The translations under genes and the position numbers were made by a program. 64,000 nt of DNA from DT-110 sp030148525. Lineage in GTDB: Bacteria > Bacteroidota > Bacteroidia > Chitinophagales > Saprospiraceae. The DNA is taken from contig OZ245751.1 in NCBI GenBank assembly GCA_965227445.1, positions 4,774,001 to 4,838,000 on the forward strand, written 5' to 3'. The stretch's first letter is position 1. Each line of letters begins with the position of its first letter. This document shows positions 37,389-48,105 of the stretch, one piece after another. Under the pieces are notes generated by a model. The model saw nothing but the letters and a program-made list of their open reading frames with translations, did not search any database and had not been told where the DNA came from.

Positions 37389-40367
37389 ATGACCATCCAA
37401 CACTCATCCATGCAGGAAGCGCTTGCGAACCTATCCGGGCGAATCGAAGGTGATCTGCACTACGATTCCCTGATGCGCACCTTGTACGCTACCGACGCGT
37501 CCGTATACCGGCAACTACCACTAGCCGTAGCCCTGCCCAAGTCCGCGGAAGACATTGTTCAACTCATCAATTTTGCGCACCGCCATAAGACCTCCCTCAT
37601 CCCCCGGGCTGCGGGTACTTCCCTGGCCGGCCAATGCGTGGGTGAGGGTATTGTGGTGGATACAGGACGGCACCTCAACCAGATCCTGGAATTCAATGCC
37701 GAAGAGCGTTGGGTACGCATTCAGCCGGGTGTCATACGCGACGAACTCAACGCCTTTCTGAAACCCCATGGCCTCTTCTTCGGCCCCAACACCTCCACTG
37801 CCAACCGCTGTATGCTGGGTGGTATGGTCGGCAATAATTCCTGCGGCACCACCTCCATCGTGTACGGGTCGACCCGCGATCATGTTCTGGAATTAGAAAC
37901 CGTACTAAGTGATGGATCGATCGCTACCTTCGGCAATCTGGATGAGGCTGGCTTTCGCCAAAAAATGGAGGGCTCTGCTCTGGAGAATAAGGTCTACCAG
38001 CAGATTTACGAGGCCCTGCAGCAACCCGACCGGCAGGCGGAGATAAAGCGCGAATTCCCTCGCCCCTCCATCACCCGCCGCAATACCGGATACGCTATCG
38101 ATCTGCTCCTGCAACAGCAACCCTTTTTGCCGGAAGGCAGCCCCTTCAACTTTGCTACCCTACTGTGTGGCTCCGAAGGGACCCTGGCTTTCACGACCTC
38201 CATTAAATTGGCATTGCAACCCCTGCCATTGCCCGTCGACGTAGTCATATGCGCCCATTTTAACTCCGTGGCCGAATCGCTGCGAGCCGTGCAACTGGCC
38301 ATGACCTACCACCCCACTGCCTGTGAACTGATGGATAAGGTAATCCTGGATTGCACCCGCGATAATCCCGAACAGGAGCGCAATCGCTTTTTCCTGGAGG
38401 GCGATCCGGCAGCCGTTCTAATGATCGAATTCCGGGGTGAAACGGAAGCCGAAGCCCGGCAGCAAGCCAAAGCGCTGGTAACGGCCCTCGATACCGATCA
38501 GCTGGGATATGCGTTCCCCATCGTCAGTGCGCCCGATACGACCCGCATCTGGAACCTGCGAAAGGCCGGCTTAGGGTTATTATCCAACGTGAAAGGCGAT
38601 AAAAAACCGGTGGCCTGCATTGAAGATACCGCCGTCGATATTCGCGACCTGCCGGAATACATTGAGGAATTCGACCAAATGCTCGATGGGTACGGACAAC
38701 GGGCCGTGTATTACGCCCACGCCGGCGCCGGAGAACTCCACCTGCGCCCCATGCTCAACCTGAAGGACAGGAAAGACCGCCAGCTCTTTCACGACATCAC
38801 CGAAGCTACGGCTCACCTCGTGAAAAAGTACGGTGGATCGCTCAGTGGCGAACATGGCGACGGACGCGTACGGGCCCCCTTCCTGCAGTACATGGTGGGC
38901 GAGCGCAACTACCAATTGCTGCGCCAGATCAAAGAGACCTGGGACCCGCTCTACATCTTTAATCCCGGTAAGATTATCGATCCCGAACCGATCAACGAAG
39001 ACCTGCGGTACGAGTCCGATCAACCCGAGCGTTCCTTCGACACCTTTCTCGACTGGTCAGAAGATGGCTCCATCCTCCTGGCAGCCGAACGGTGCAATGG
39101 CTCGGGCGATTGCCGCAAACTACCCCTTTCTGGCGGAACCATGTGTCCCAGCTACCACGCCACCCGGGATGAAAAACACACCACCCGCGGTCGGGCCAAC
39201 ATCCTGCGCGAATACCTGACCCGCAGTGAAGGACCCAATCCATTCGACCGGGAAGAGCTGGCGGAAGCCCTGGACCTTTGCCTTTCCTGCAAAGCCTGCT
39301 CCTCCGAATGCCCCTCTACCGTGGACATGAGCGCCATGAAGGCTGAATTCCAGTACCAATATCAAAAAGAACACGGGATATCCCTGCGTACCCGTGCGAT
39401 CACCAATATTGCCCAACTGAATAGCTACGGAATGGCCTTCCCCTGGCTTACCAACCTGTTCCTGCGCAGTGCACTGGGCGGTGGCCTGTTAAAGCGGATG
39501 ATTGGCATTGCCCCGCAGCGATCCCTGCCTCCCCTCAGTCCGTTTAGCCTCCGACGGTGGCACCGCAGGCGTTCCCGCAGGTTACAACCCAAGGGTCCGG
39601 TGAAAGGGACGGTCTATTTCTATGCCGACGAATTTACCAATTACAACGATGCGGTCATGGGACGCAAAGCCATTTTATTACTGGTTGCGCTGGGGTACCG
39701 GGTCGAGGTGCCCCCCTTAAAAGAAAGTGGCCGCGCTCATCTATCAAAAGGCCTGCTGGAGAAGGCCCGTGACCTGGCTACCGAAAATGTACGTATCGCC
39801 GGCCCGCTGGTGGATTTGGAGCACCCATTAGTGGGGGTCGAACCATCCGCTATTCTTTCTTTTCGGGATGAATACCCGCGTCTGGTTCCCGGGGAGCTGC
39901 GTGCCGAGGCTCGGCGCATCGGCCGGCATTGCCATACCGTAGAGGATTTCCTGGTACGGGAATTCCAGAAAGGGAACATCAACCCGGGCCAGTTTACGGA
40001 GGCGAAAGCCCGGGTCCTCGTACATAGCCACTGCCACCAAAAGGCCATCGACGGCCATGCGGAACCGGTTTTGGCCCTGAGCATACCGGAAGGATACCAT
40101 GCCGAATACATTCCGGCCGGTTGCTGCGGTATGGCCGGATCGTTTGGGTACGAAAAAGAGCATTACGACCTCAGTATGACTATTGCCAACCAAACCCTGC
40201 TACCCCGAATTCGGGAGGCCGACGAACAAACAATCATCGCGGCGCCCGGCACTAGCTGCCGGCACCAGATTTACGATGGTACGGGCAGGAAAGCCCTGCA
40301 CCCCGTGGAAATTCTGTACGATGCACTGCGTCCTGCCAGGGGGGTCGATCCCGGTAAAAGAAGTTAG
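37389..40367 (+). CDS. FAD-linked oxidase/Fe-S fusion dehydrogenase (YdiJ-like)
   Basis: A 992-residue fusion. Residues about 35-280 form the FAD-binding PCMH domain (IPRAAGTSLAGQCVG, MLGGMVGNNSCGT), 280-540 the FAD-oxidase C-terminal domain with HGDGRVRAP. Then come Cys-rich 4Fe-4S motifs (RCNGSGDCRK near 565 and CLSCKACSSECP near 635), and a C-terminal CCG domain with PAGCCGMAGSFG. The same order is found in E. coli YdiJ, a D-2-hydroxyglutarate-type dehydrogenase, so a D-2-hydroxyacid oxidoreductase feeding electrons to the quinone pool is likely. The exact substrate is not determined. Confidence 0.9.
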   Translation: MTIQHSSMQEALANLSGRIEGDLHYDSLMRTLYATDASVYRQLPLAVALPKSAEDIVQLINFAHRHKTSLIPRAAGTSLAGQCVGEGIVVDTGRHLNQILEFNAEERWVRIQPGVIRDELNAFLKPHGLFFGPNTSTANRCMLGGMVGNNSCGTTSIVYGSTRDHVLELETVLSDGSIATFGNLDEAGFRQKMEGSALENKVYQQIYEALQQPDRQAEIKREFPRPSITRRNTGYAIDLLLQQQPFLPEGSPFNFATLLCGSEGTLAFTTSIKLALQPLPLPVDVVICAHFNSVAESLRAVQLAMTYHPTACELMDKVILDCTRDNPEQERNRFFLEGDPAAVLMIEFRGETEAEARQQAKALVTALDTDQLGYAFPIVSAPDTTRIWNLRKAGLGLLSNVKGDKKPVACIEDTAVDIRDLPEYIEEFDQMLDGYGQRAVYYAHAGAGELHLRPMLNLKDRKDRQLFHDITEATAHLVKKYGGSLSGEHGDGRVRAPFLQYMVGERNYQLLRQIKETWDPLYIFNPGKIIDPEPINEDLRYESDQPERSFDTFLDWSEDGSILLAAERCNGSGDCRKLPLSGGTMCPSYHATRDEKHTTRGRANILREYLTRSEGPNPFDREELAEALDLCLSCKACSSECPSTVDMSAMKAEFQYQYQKEHGISLRTRAITNIAQLNSYGMAFPWLTNLFLRSALGGGLLKRMIGIAPQRSLPPLSPFSLRRWHRRRSRRLQPKGPVKGTVYFYADEFTNYNDAVMGRKAILLLVALGYRVEVPPLKESGRAHLSKGLLEKARDLATENVRIAGPLVDLEHPLVGVEPSAILSFRDEYPRLVPGELRAEARRIGRHCHTVEDFLVREFQKGNINPGQFTEAKARVLVHSHCHQKAIDGHAEPVLALSIPEGYHAEYIPAGCCGMAGSFGYEKEHYDLSMTIANQTLLPRIREADEQTIIAAPGTSCRHQIYDGTGRKALHPVEILYDALRPARGVDPGKRS

Positions 40368-40555
40368 GCGTACGTACCTCGTTGGTGTATTCCCGGTGAA
40401 AAACGCTAGTGGCCGGCAGTGCATACTATTGCTTTCGCAAAAAGAACATTGAAGGTGGTCTTTAGGATTGTTTGACTTTTGTCAAAAGTCAATGGGCAAC
40501 GTGAGATTGGGGCGCTCGGTTTTGTGCAATGCCAATCGTTGTATCGGATACCTAA

Positions 40556-40838
40556 GAGCGTGTTTGGGATTTATCCTTTGGACTGCAAATGTCTATTATA
40601 CCGACAACGAAGTGGTTTTGCTTCGCAGTACTTCGTGCTGGGAATCCAAACCACTTCGAGTCGAGTATATACTCGCGTGAAAAGGTTGGGCAAAGCCCAA
40701 TCCTTTTCGGAAGCGGTATATTTGAACCTCACTGCAGCCTTTTTTCGCCCCGTAGCCATGCTACGAAGCTCAAAAAAGGCTTTGTGAGAACCAAATTCTA
40801 GACATTTTCGCCATCAAAAACAAATCCCAAACACGCTC
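40556..40838. mobile_element. MITE-like element, 283 bp
   Basis: GAGCGTGTTTGGGATTT at 40556-40572 is an exact inverted copy of 40822-40838, and TAA flanks both ends (40553-40555 and 40839-40841), as a 3-bp target duplication. The interior has no gene but several nested stems: CGAAGTGGTTT/AAACCACTTCG, the palindrome CGAGTATATACTCG and GCCTTTTTT/AAAAAAGGC. The flanking stretch 40368-40555 holds nothing else I recognise. Confidence 0.7.
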
Positions 40839-40890
40839 TAACTTTTATGGTATTTTACCGCCCTGAAAAATTAATCCATCCACCTCAATT

Positions 40891-42024
40891 ATGAAAAAAC
40901 AGCTATCACTTCTCCTTTTGGCCGTAAGCCTGCTTATCAGTTGTAACCAAGAGAAACCCGGCGGCACCTTAATCACCGAATCCTTCGGCGAAGTGAATGG
41001 CCAGGAAGTACAATTATATACCATTACTTTTCCCGGGCAACTGACAGCCCAGGTCACCAACTACGGTGGAATCATCACTTCCCTGCAGGTGCCCGACCGG
41101 GAGGGGAACCTGGAACACGTGGTACTGGGTTATGATGATTTAAACAGCTATCAGGAAGGGAGCTATTACTTTGGCGCCCTGATCGGTCGATTTTGCAACC
41201 GCATTGACCAGGGCATTTTCGAACTGGATGGCACCTCCTATGAATTGACCGCCAACGATGGTCCAAATCATTTAAATGGAGGTAGAGAGGGATTCGATAA
41301 AGTAGTGTGGGAGGAGGTAGATCAACAAATAAACAGAGATGTCATTAGCCTGACATTGCAATACCTGAGTCCCGACGGAGAAGAAGGGTACCCGGGCTCC
41401 CTAACCGGCAGGGTCACGTATGTATTTACACCCAATGCTCTCGATATTACCTATCAGGCCACAACGGATAAACCCACCATTGTAAATCTTACCCAGCACA
41501 CCTACTTCAACCTGTCGGGAAACGCAAAAGAAGACGTGCTGGAACACGAGCTACAGCTTGATGCCACGGCCTTCCTACCAGTTGACAGCACTTTGATTCC
41601 AACGGGCGAAATACGATTAGTGCAGACAACACCCTTTGATTTTACCCAACCTAAACTGATCGGACAGGATATCGACCAGGATGACCAGCAAATACTATAT
41701 GGAATGGGGTACGACCACTGTTGGATACTTGACGGCGGCATTACCGATGCACCACGCCCGGTCGGTAGCCTTTTCCATCCGGGAAGTGGCCGCAAGATGG
41801 ATATCTTCACTACTGAGCCAGCCCTTCAGGTGTATTCCGGCAATTTTCTCGACGGACCTATTCGGGGCAAGGATGATCAGGTATATGCTACACGCTACGG
41901 CCTGTGCCTGGAGACACAGCACTATCCCGATTCGCCCAATCAACCGGATTTTCCGAGCGTCGTGCTGCGACCCGGTGAGGAATATACGTCGCAAACGACC
42001 TACGTTTTTTCAGTGGTGGAATAG
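40891..42024 (+). CDS. Aldose 1-epimerase (galactose mutarotase) lipoprotein
   Basis: A 377-residue lipoprotein (LLLAVSLLISCNQ) with a GalM fold that interconverts alpha and beta anomers of galactose or glucose. Conserved blocks: NYGGIITSLQVPD, GRFCNRI, NHLNGG and TQHTYFNLSG, with the catalytic-type His in HTYFNL and Glu in the CLETQHYPD segment. It is very similar to the gene at 62415, with which it brackets the polysaccharide locus. Lipidation puts it in the envelope, so it could act on sugars released at the surface or in the periplasm. Confidence 0.92.
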   Translation: MKKQLSLLLLAVSLLISCNQEKPGGTLITESFGEVNGQEVQLYTITFPGQLTAQVTNYGGIITSLQVPDREGNLEHVVLGYDDLNSYQEGSYYFGALIGRFCNRIDQGIFELDGTSYELTANDGPNHLNGGREGFDKVVWEEVDQQINRDVISLTLQYLSPDGEEGYPGSLTGRVTYVFTPNALDITYQATTDKPTIVNLTQHTYFNLSGNAKEDVLEHELQLDATAFLPVDSTLIPTGEIRLVQTTPFDFTQPKLIGQDIDQDDQQILYGMGYDHCWILDGGITDAPRPVGSLFHPGSGRKMDIFTTEPALQVYSGNFLDGPIRGKDDQVYATRYGLCLETQHYPDSPNQPDFPSVVLRPGEEYTSQTTYVFSVVE

Positions 42025-42294
42025 TCAGACTGCTTCTTGTTTCTGTAGCAACCATATTCTTCCTGCTACCTGATTTAGGCAAGAGCAACAGGGAGCAGTT
42101 ATATAAAAGTTGGGAGTAAAAGAAAATCCGACGTATACCGGCTGAATGCCCAGGGTCACGCCCAAAATGATGCACAGGCTGAAAGAAGAGCGCCGAACGA
42201 GGGTTTGGTCTGTTGACTGAGCAGAGAGTAGTGCTCCTCAGCAGCAGTGTATAAACGCTCCTCCTGACCCTTACTTTGCTTTCGCAGAAAGGAC
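42025..42294. other. Intergenic stretch between the mutarotase and the regulator 3' end
   Basis: The two genes converge here. I see no ORF with family resemblance, no RNA and no strong terminator. Confidence 0.4.
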
Positions 42295-44281
42295 TCACCT
42301 AATATCTACCTCTTCCTGTCTTCCATCCAGGTATTGCGACGGCAAAACCTCGAATTCTTTTTTAAATACTTTGCTGAAATAACTCGGATCTTTATAACCG
42401 ACCTTGAAGGCCACCTCAGAGACCCTCATTCCATTATCGAGAAACTGAGTGGCCCGTTTCATACGGATCTGCTGAATAAAATTGGAGGCACTAAGATCCA
42501 GTATTTTCTTGAGCTTAAGGTGTAAAAGAGAACGGCTGCAGTTCATTTCCCTGGCTAATTGGGTGGTATTGAAATCCGGGTCATCGATAAATCGCTCTAC
42601 TACCAGAGTGAGTTCCTTAATATACTGTTGATCCTTATTCGAGACGGGGATGGACTCATTGTTGAGCTGAGCGATCTGCAAAAAATGTTCGTGAATGGCC
42701 CTGCGGGCGTTCACAATATTACGCACCATCATATCGATCTCTTCCAGGTGGAATGGCTTTGGTAAATACGCTTCTACACCAACGTCCAGGCCCTCGAGGC
42801 GGTGGGCTAATTCTGATTTAGCCGACAAGAAAACAAAGGGAATATGGCGATATTTTTTATGCTCCTTTATGCGCCGGCACAACTCCAGCCCATCCATTTT
42901 AGGCATCATTACGTCACTGAGGATCAAGTCAGGAGGGTGGTTTTCAATAAGAACCAAGGCTTTTTCCCCATTCGTTGCTGTTTCCACATCAAACTCCCGT
43001 TTGAAGTGGTTTCCCAAAAAGTGCAAAAGCTCTTTATTGTCTTCAACAATTAACAGGCGCAGCACTTTTTCCGGTTGACCTGATGCGACATCGGTTTCTT
43101 CCGGATCAACAAATAAGCTGTCGTCAGCGACGAATCCGGCATTACCCTGAATCTCTTTATAGGCTCCCTGCGGATGAACCAATGCGGTCTGGAGAGGAAT
43201 ATCGATGATTACATCCGTGCCTTCTTCAGCACGACTTTCGATCTCCAACTGCCCACCCAGAAAGTTGATCAGACTGTTTACCAGAGTCATCCCAATGCCT
43301 GTTGGATGATAGGATGTATCCTGATCATCACCTGAATAGAAGGGTTCGAGGATCTGTTTTTTCTCTTCTTCGGTCATGCCGATTCCGGTATTCGAGATCA
43401 TTAGTCGCAGACAGGGCTGCTCGCCCTCTTCGGCTGCTTTTTCAATCTGTACGTTCAGCGTCACCTGGCCGTGAGCCTTGGTATTCTTAGCGGCATTACT
43501 CAGTACATTACTGACGATCTTCTCTACTTTATCTGCATCGAAATAGGCCATAAATACCGGATCGTTACTAGTGAACGCAGCATTGATATGTTTGGCATCC
43601 ATGATATTCTGAAAGGCCCGGAACGTATCGCGTAAAAACAGAATGATATCCCCCTTCTGATAGTGGATTTTTCCATGATCACTTTCGATTTTTCGGAATT
43701 CCATCAACTGATCGATTAGCACGTGCAGTCGATTGGCATTGCGTTTGATCACCTTCAACTCTCCAAAGGGAATTATCTGTTTACGCTTTTGCAAAAGCTC
43801 ATCGACTGCGGCAATGATCAGGGTCAATGGCGTTTTGAATTCGTGAGAAATGTAGGTGAAGAAATTAAGCTTATGCTGATTGATCTCCCGAATCTTGCCT
43901 TTCTCCAGGCGTTCCACCTGAACGGCCATTTTCTGATGTTGCACAAACCTAATAAACAAGGCTAGACCAATAATGAGGAATGTCCCAAAACCGATATATA
44001 AGCCGATCGCGCGTTCAGATTCCCAGAAGGAAGGCAATACCGTGAGTTTGATCTGACGCTCGTTGGATTCCCGACTTCCGTCAGCCCCTTCTGACCGCAC
44101 CCGAAAGGTATAATCTCCCGGAGTCAGGTTTGTGAATGTTGCGGTAAGTTGGTTGCCTACCTGATTCCACTCCTTATCGAACCCTTCCAGAAAGTAGGCA
44201 TACTGATTGTGACCTGGGTAAAAGTAATTCAGAGCAACGTATTCAAAGGTGATGACGTCCTCGAAATGCCTGAGCGTGATG
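42295..44281 (-). pseudogene. Hybrid two-component regulator (HTCS), C-terminal part cut off by an insertion sequence
   Basis: Reading from the IS junction, the frame gives the end of the Y_Y_Y periplasmic domain (FEYVALNYFYPG), a membrane segment (LYIGFGTFLIIGLALFI), a histidine kinase domain with the phosphorylated His in YISHEFKTPLT, an ATPase domain with GIGMTLV, a receiver domain with Asp in ILSDVMMPKMDG, and an AraC-type helix-turn-helix at the C-terminus. The N-terminal part is at 45738-47829. The frame has an internal GTG (44100) that could allow expression of the cytoplasmic half alone. HTCS proteins sense a breakdown product of a glycan and switch on the neighbouring PUL. Confidence 0.9.
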
Positions 44282-45737
44282 GGGCGCAGTTGCGATTTGT
44301 CCCCTCGTTCTAGGGCGATTTAGCGATATTATCCATAACGATATTCCATCGCCCAGCCACCAGAGCAGCCCGAAGAAAATACAGTTTCTCAACATTATCG
44401 GCTAGCCAAAAAGTGGAAGCGTTTTTAAAGCGTAGGTTGATGATGCGACGTATTGCCGACTCAATAATTCCACTGCCACGCATTAACCCACTATCTTCAT
44501 AGTCAGCATATTGCATTCTTGATTTGTGTTTATCCAGATACCCTATCCAGCGTTTTACCAAGCTTCCAGGGCGTTTGAAAATAGCTCGTAAATTTCCTAG
44601 AATATGTGATATTTCTCCGGCTTTCATATGCCCCAAAAAATCATTTAATAACCTCTTGCGTACCTTTTTTGTGATACGCTTTGGCATGGCCTCCACCAAG
44701 TTGTGTATGTACTGCGTGGCATGATAGAAGTCTAAGGTCTGGGTTAGTTGGTTTTCCCGCACGCCGACATTACGTAGTAATTTGGGAACCCGGTTCCATA
44801 TCCATGGAGCTCCATCTGCCACTAGTTGAACGTGTTTTGCCCTTTTGATGTCTAGCTTTATCAGGTAACGCTCTAATAAATGGAGCACATCTTCTTCGTT
44901 GAATTGACAGCCGTATATGGGGAGCTCTTGTTGATCCGGGCGACCGTTCTCATCCAACACATCAATCACAAAGAGCTTAGGTTCTCGCCAGGGTGTATCA
45001 TATTTGGCCCGGCCGTGTTCATTGATTTCATTCGTATACTCGCGCACCCGACTGCGTCCTCCATCTATGCTGACAACAACCGTTTTATCCTCCAGATCAT
45101 AGCCAGGCTCGATGATCAAGTGTTCATGTCCTAATTCATCGCAACGCTCAGCCAGACGATATGTAATCTTTTGTACAGATGACAAGCACACATCCATTCC
45201 AAATTTAGTAACCCCCTCATGTGCAAGATCATACGAAGGAGCCAGCATCGACATATAACCAATGCGATCATACAGTAACGGGCTAAAACCATCTATCATT
45301 TGCCAGTGGTCAAGCAGCGGCCGCCTGCTCATTTCACCCTCACTAATGGCCACCTTGTGATACGGGCTTAATAGCTCAACTTGGTGGCCAGTTGCGATCC
45401 GGATTCGGTGCGGACGCATTACACACTTAACACCTCGCGGGGCCTCATGATCTTGACTAAAAGACTTTGCCGCAGCTGGCAACATAGCTTTCATAACCAT
45501 AGTGTGAAACTCCATGGAATGAGTGACCAACAGGTGCTCGGCCTGACGCAAATCGCCTCGCAATAGCATATCGTACATCTCACAAAGCTGATCGGTGATG
45601 AAAGTTTGGAAAAAGGCCGTTACCTTTGAGGGGATGGTTGGGTCTATCATCTTTTTTTTGGATTCGTTACCCTTAAAGATGTGTGACCTGGCCATCTTTT
45701 TCAAATCAACCTATGGGGACAAATCGCAACTGCGCCC
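44282..45737 (-). mobile_element. ISKra4-like insertion sequence, 1456 bp, within the HTCS gene
   Basis: The terminal inverted repeats are perfect over 23 bp (44282-44304 and 45715-45737), starting GGGCGCAGTTGCG. GCGTGATG is duplicated directly on both sides (44274-44281 and 45738-45745). One transposase is inside. The GGG ends, size and 8-bp duplication agree with the ISKra4 family. Confidence 0.92.
44310..45695 (-). CDS. Transposase, ISKra4-like
   Basis: A 461-residue transposase, uninterrupted. It has a probable N-terminal DNA-binding region, a DDE-type core with Asp in VVSIDGGRSRV and LVADGAPWIW, and a C-terminal GLMRGSGIIESAIRRI block with the expected Glu. The family name is a judgement from the motifs. 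The ATG at 45695 is used here; a TTG at 45704 is also possible. The gene lies in the same orientation as the disrupted regulator. Confidence 0.82.
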   Translation of the reverse strand: MARSHIFKGNESKKKMIDPTIPSKVTAFFQTFITDQLCEMYDMLLRGDLRQAEHLLVTHSMEFHTMVMKAMLPAAAKSFSQDHEAPRGVKCVMRPHRIRIATGHQVELLSPYHKVAISEGEMSRRPLLDHWQMIDGFSPLLYDRIGYMSMLAPSYDLAHEGVTKFGMDVCLSSVQKITYRLAERCDELGHEHLIIEPGYDLEDKTVVVSIDGGRSRVREYTNEINEHGRAKYDTPWREPKLFVIDVLDENGRPDQQELPIYGCQFNEEDVLHLLERYLIKLDIKRAKHVQLVADGAPWIWNRVPKLLRNVGVRENQLTQTLDFYHATQYIHNLVEAMPKRITKKVRKRLLNDFLGHMKAGEISHILGNLRAIFKRPGSLVKRWIGYLDKHKSRMQYADYEDSGLMRGSGIIESAIRRIINLRFKNASTFWLADNVEKLYFLRAALVAGRWNIVMDNIAKSP

Positions 45738-47829
45738 GCGTGATGTGGTCCGTTTCATCGATATGTTTTTCAAGGATCCTGGACCCATCTGTATTTCGAC
45801 GGCCTTCATTGAATAGCTTGAAATCAGTGAAATGGATATTTGGCGGCTCTTTCTGGAAATTGAGGGAATCGGGATCGAAATAACACAAGCCATTAACCGT
45901 ACCAAAATACATCCACCCATCGCGGTCTTTAAAAAAGGACTTAAAGTTGAACTGGTTAGTCGGCAGTCCGTGGGCAATACCAAACGTTTCAACCCTAAAG
46001 GAGTCTAATCGAATTCTCGACAGGCCCTTATTACTGGTAATCCACAGGGTATTGGGATCTTCTTCCAGGATACCGTAAATATTGTTGTTGGGCAATCCAT
46101 CCGACATGCTATAGACTACAAAGGAATCTCGTTGGGGCAGGTAACAATGTAATCCACCGTTCAGGGAGCCAAACCACAGCCTTTGCCGTTTATCCTGATA
46201 CACGCTAATAAACTCATCAGACTGCACCCCCCGGTCAGAAACAGTAGTATACTGCTTAATTTTGCCGGAAGGCGAGATCCGGAAAATCCCTGCATTTCGT
46301 GTACATATCCATAAATTCTGGGTCGAATCCTGGATCATATCATAAATAAACCGATTGCCGAAAACATCAGGATAAACGGGTACTACCTCATCTTTTTCGT
46401 AATCATACAGGTGCAAGCCTCCCTGAGTACCTATCCATAATTGATCATTGCGATCCGAATAAATACTGTACACGTAGTTATTCTGTAGGGATAAGGAATC
46501 ACCCGGTATACGTTTATAATTTGCCATTTGTCCGGTACCCGGATCGTACCGGTGCAGCCCCCCCAAAAACGTGCCTATCCATACGTACCCCTGATGGTCC
46601 TGATGTAAGGCATGAATATTGTTGGAGTTTAGCCGATCGGGGGTTGGAGTATTTACGTTAAGGTAGCCATAGGAACCAGATTTCTTATCAAAGATGGAAA
46701 TGCCTCCGTCTTCAGTACCGATCCAAATATTTCCATCCCCGGTCTGGATAATCTGGCTCACTGCTTTTCCACTAAGGGCATTACCGGTATTTCCGGGGAG
46801 CAGTTTGTAAAAACTCCGATCCTTGGGTTTTGCATAGTTGATACCCCCGAAATAGGTACCCAACCACATTATGCCCTCCGAATCGTGATATATGGAATAA
46901 ACAGACTTATCCGACAGGGCCGCAGTATGGCCTCCCAGGTCCTGGGTATAGTGCTGAATGGATTCGTCCTGAAGGTTGTAAATGAATAGTCCCTGTTCGG
47001 TACCCAGCCACAATTTACCGTGTTCGTCTTCATTTATGGTCCGGATGACCCTGGCTTCAATCGATTCGTTAATTGCCTTGATACCAATACTGTAAAATTG
47101 CCCCTTGACTACATCAAATTTGACAAGACCGTTGTCGGTCCCTAACCAAAGAAATTCCTCACTTTGCTTATACACGCAGTAAACGCGATTGAACGACTTG
47201 GTATTCCCTACGCATTGGATATCCTTATAAGGATAGGACCGAATAGCATCCCCCTGGCTATTGATGATAAGTAGTTGCATCAATCCGGCAATGACCAATA
47301 CGTCCTGTTTGTATTCACATATAGAGGATATGGACCAATCCTTACCTATCTGTTGTACCTCTTCATCCCCTGCTAACCGGAATAATCCCCGAGTGGTCCC
47401 AAAAAACACGGCACCCTCGCTATCCTGGAAAAAATAGCTTACTGCCGGCAAGGGCTCACCCTCAAAATAAACAGGGAAAAAACGGTCATACTCAATATCG
47501 TAAACACTCAATCCCTTATTGGTGCCTATGTATACCTTTTTCTCATGGGCCAGGAGGGCCCGGATTTCATCCGAAGGAAGGGAGGTAATGGTATCCGACT
47601 CGTAGTACGATTCCACTTGGTAGCTATCGAATACGTTAAGTCCTTCTCTGGTCCCTATCCAAACGAAGCCACGGTAATCCTGGGTGATGGAATAAACGGT
47701 ATTGTGTGAAAGTCCCCGGGAAGTGGTGATTTTTTCAAAATGATAGTCCTGCAAGCACACCTGGTTAATTGGTAACCATGTGCAAAAAATCAGAAAGACC
47801 GCTGTAAAATGGCATGTACGTGTTAACAC
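45706..47829 (-). pseudogene. Hybrid two-component regulator (HTCS), N-terminal sensor part
   Basis: The frame starts at GTG 47829 with a Sec signal (TAVFLIFCTWLPINQV) and encodes about 690 native residues of two-component-regulator beta-propeller repeats (GLSHNTVYSITQDYRG, repeated FVWIGT/LWIGT blades) and the start of the Y_Y_Y domain. It ends 707 codons on, in the IS end, so the product would be a secreted sensor with no membrane or kinase part. Joining it to the C-terminal part by removing 1464 bases gives 1356 codons, a normal HTCS length. It is divergent from the sulfatase gene at 48106. Confidence 0.9.
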
Positions 47830-48105
47830 TCACCCGTTTTTGATGGTCAAATGACCCTGTTTCAGTCGGCAAAATATTATTGGAATTACTATAAATCACC
47901 CATACTAAATTTCACCTTTTTTCGAATTCATCTCATTATATCCTGAATATAGTCTTCCAGATTGGTACTATCCGACAATTTTCGGGCGGATTACCCGAAC
48001 AATGTACAAATCTACCTGAAAATTAAACAAGAGTACCAATTGTGATTGCCGGTTCCGCTTACCTTTTCACCAACAGTTTTGTCCAAAAAACGCAATCACA
48101 ATAAA

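Noticed and set aside
44100..44310. Regulator C-terminal part as an independent gene starting at GTG 44100
   Set aside because: The frame continues upstream through the Y_Y_Y domain to the insertion junction, so the GTG is internal, although it may serve as a secondary start now.
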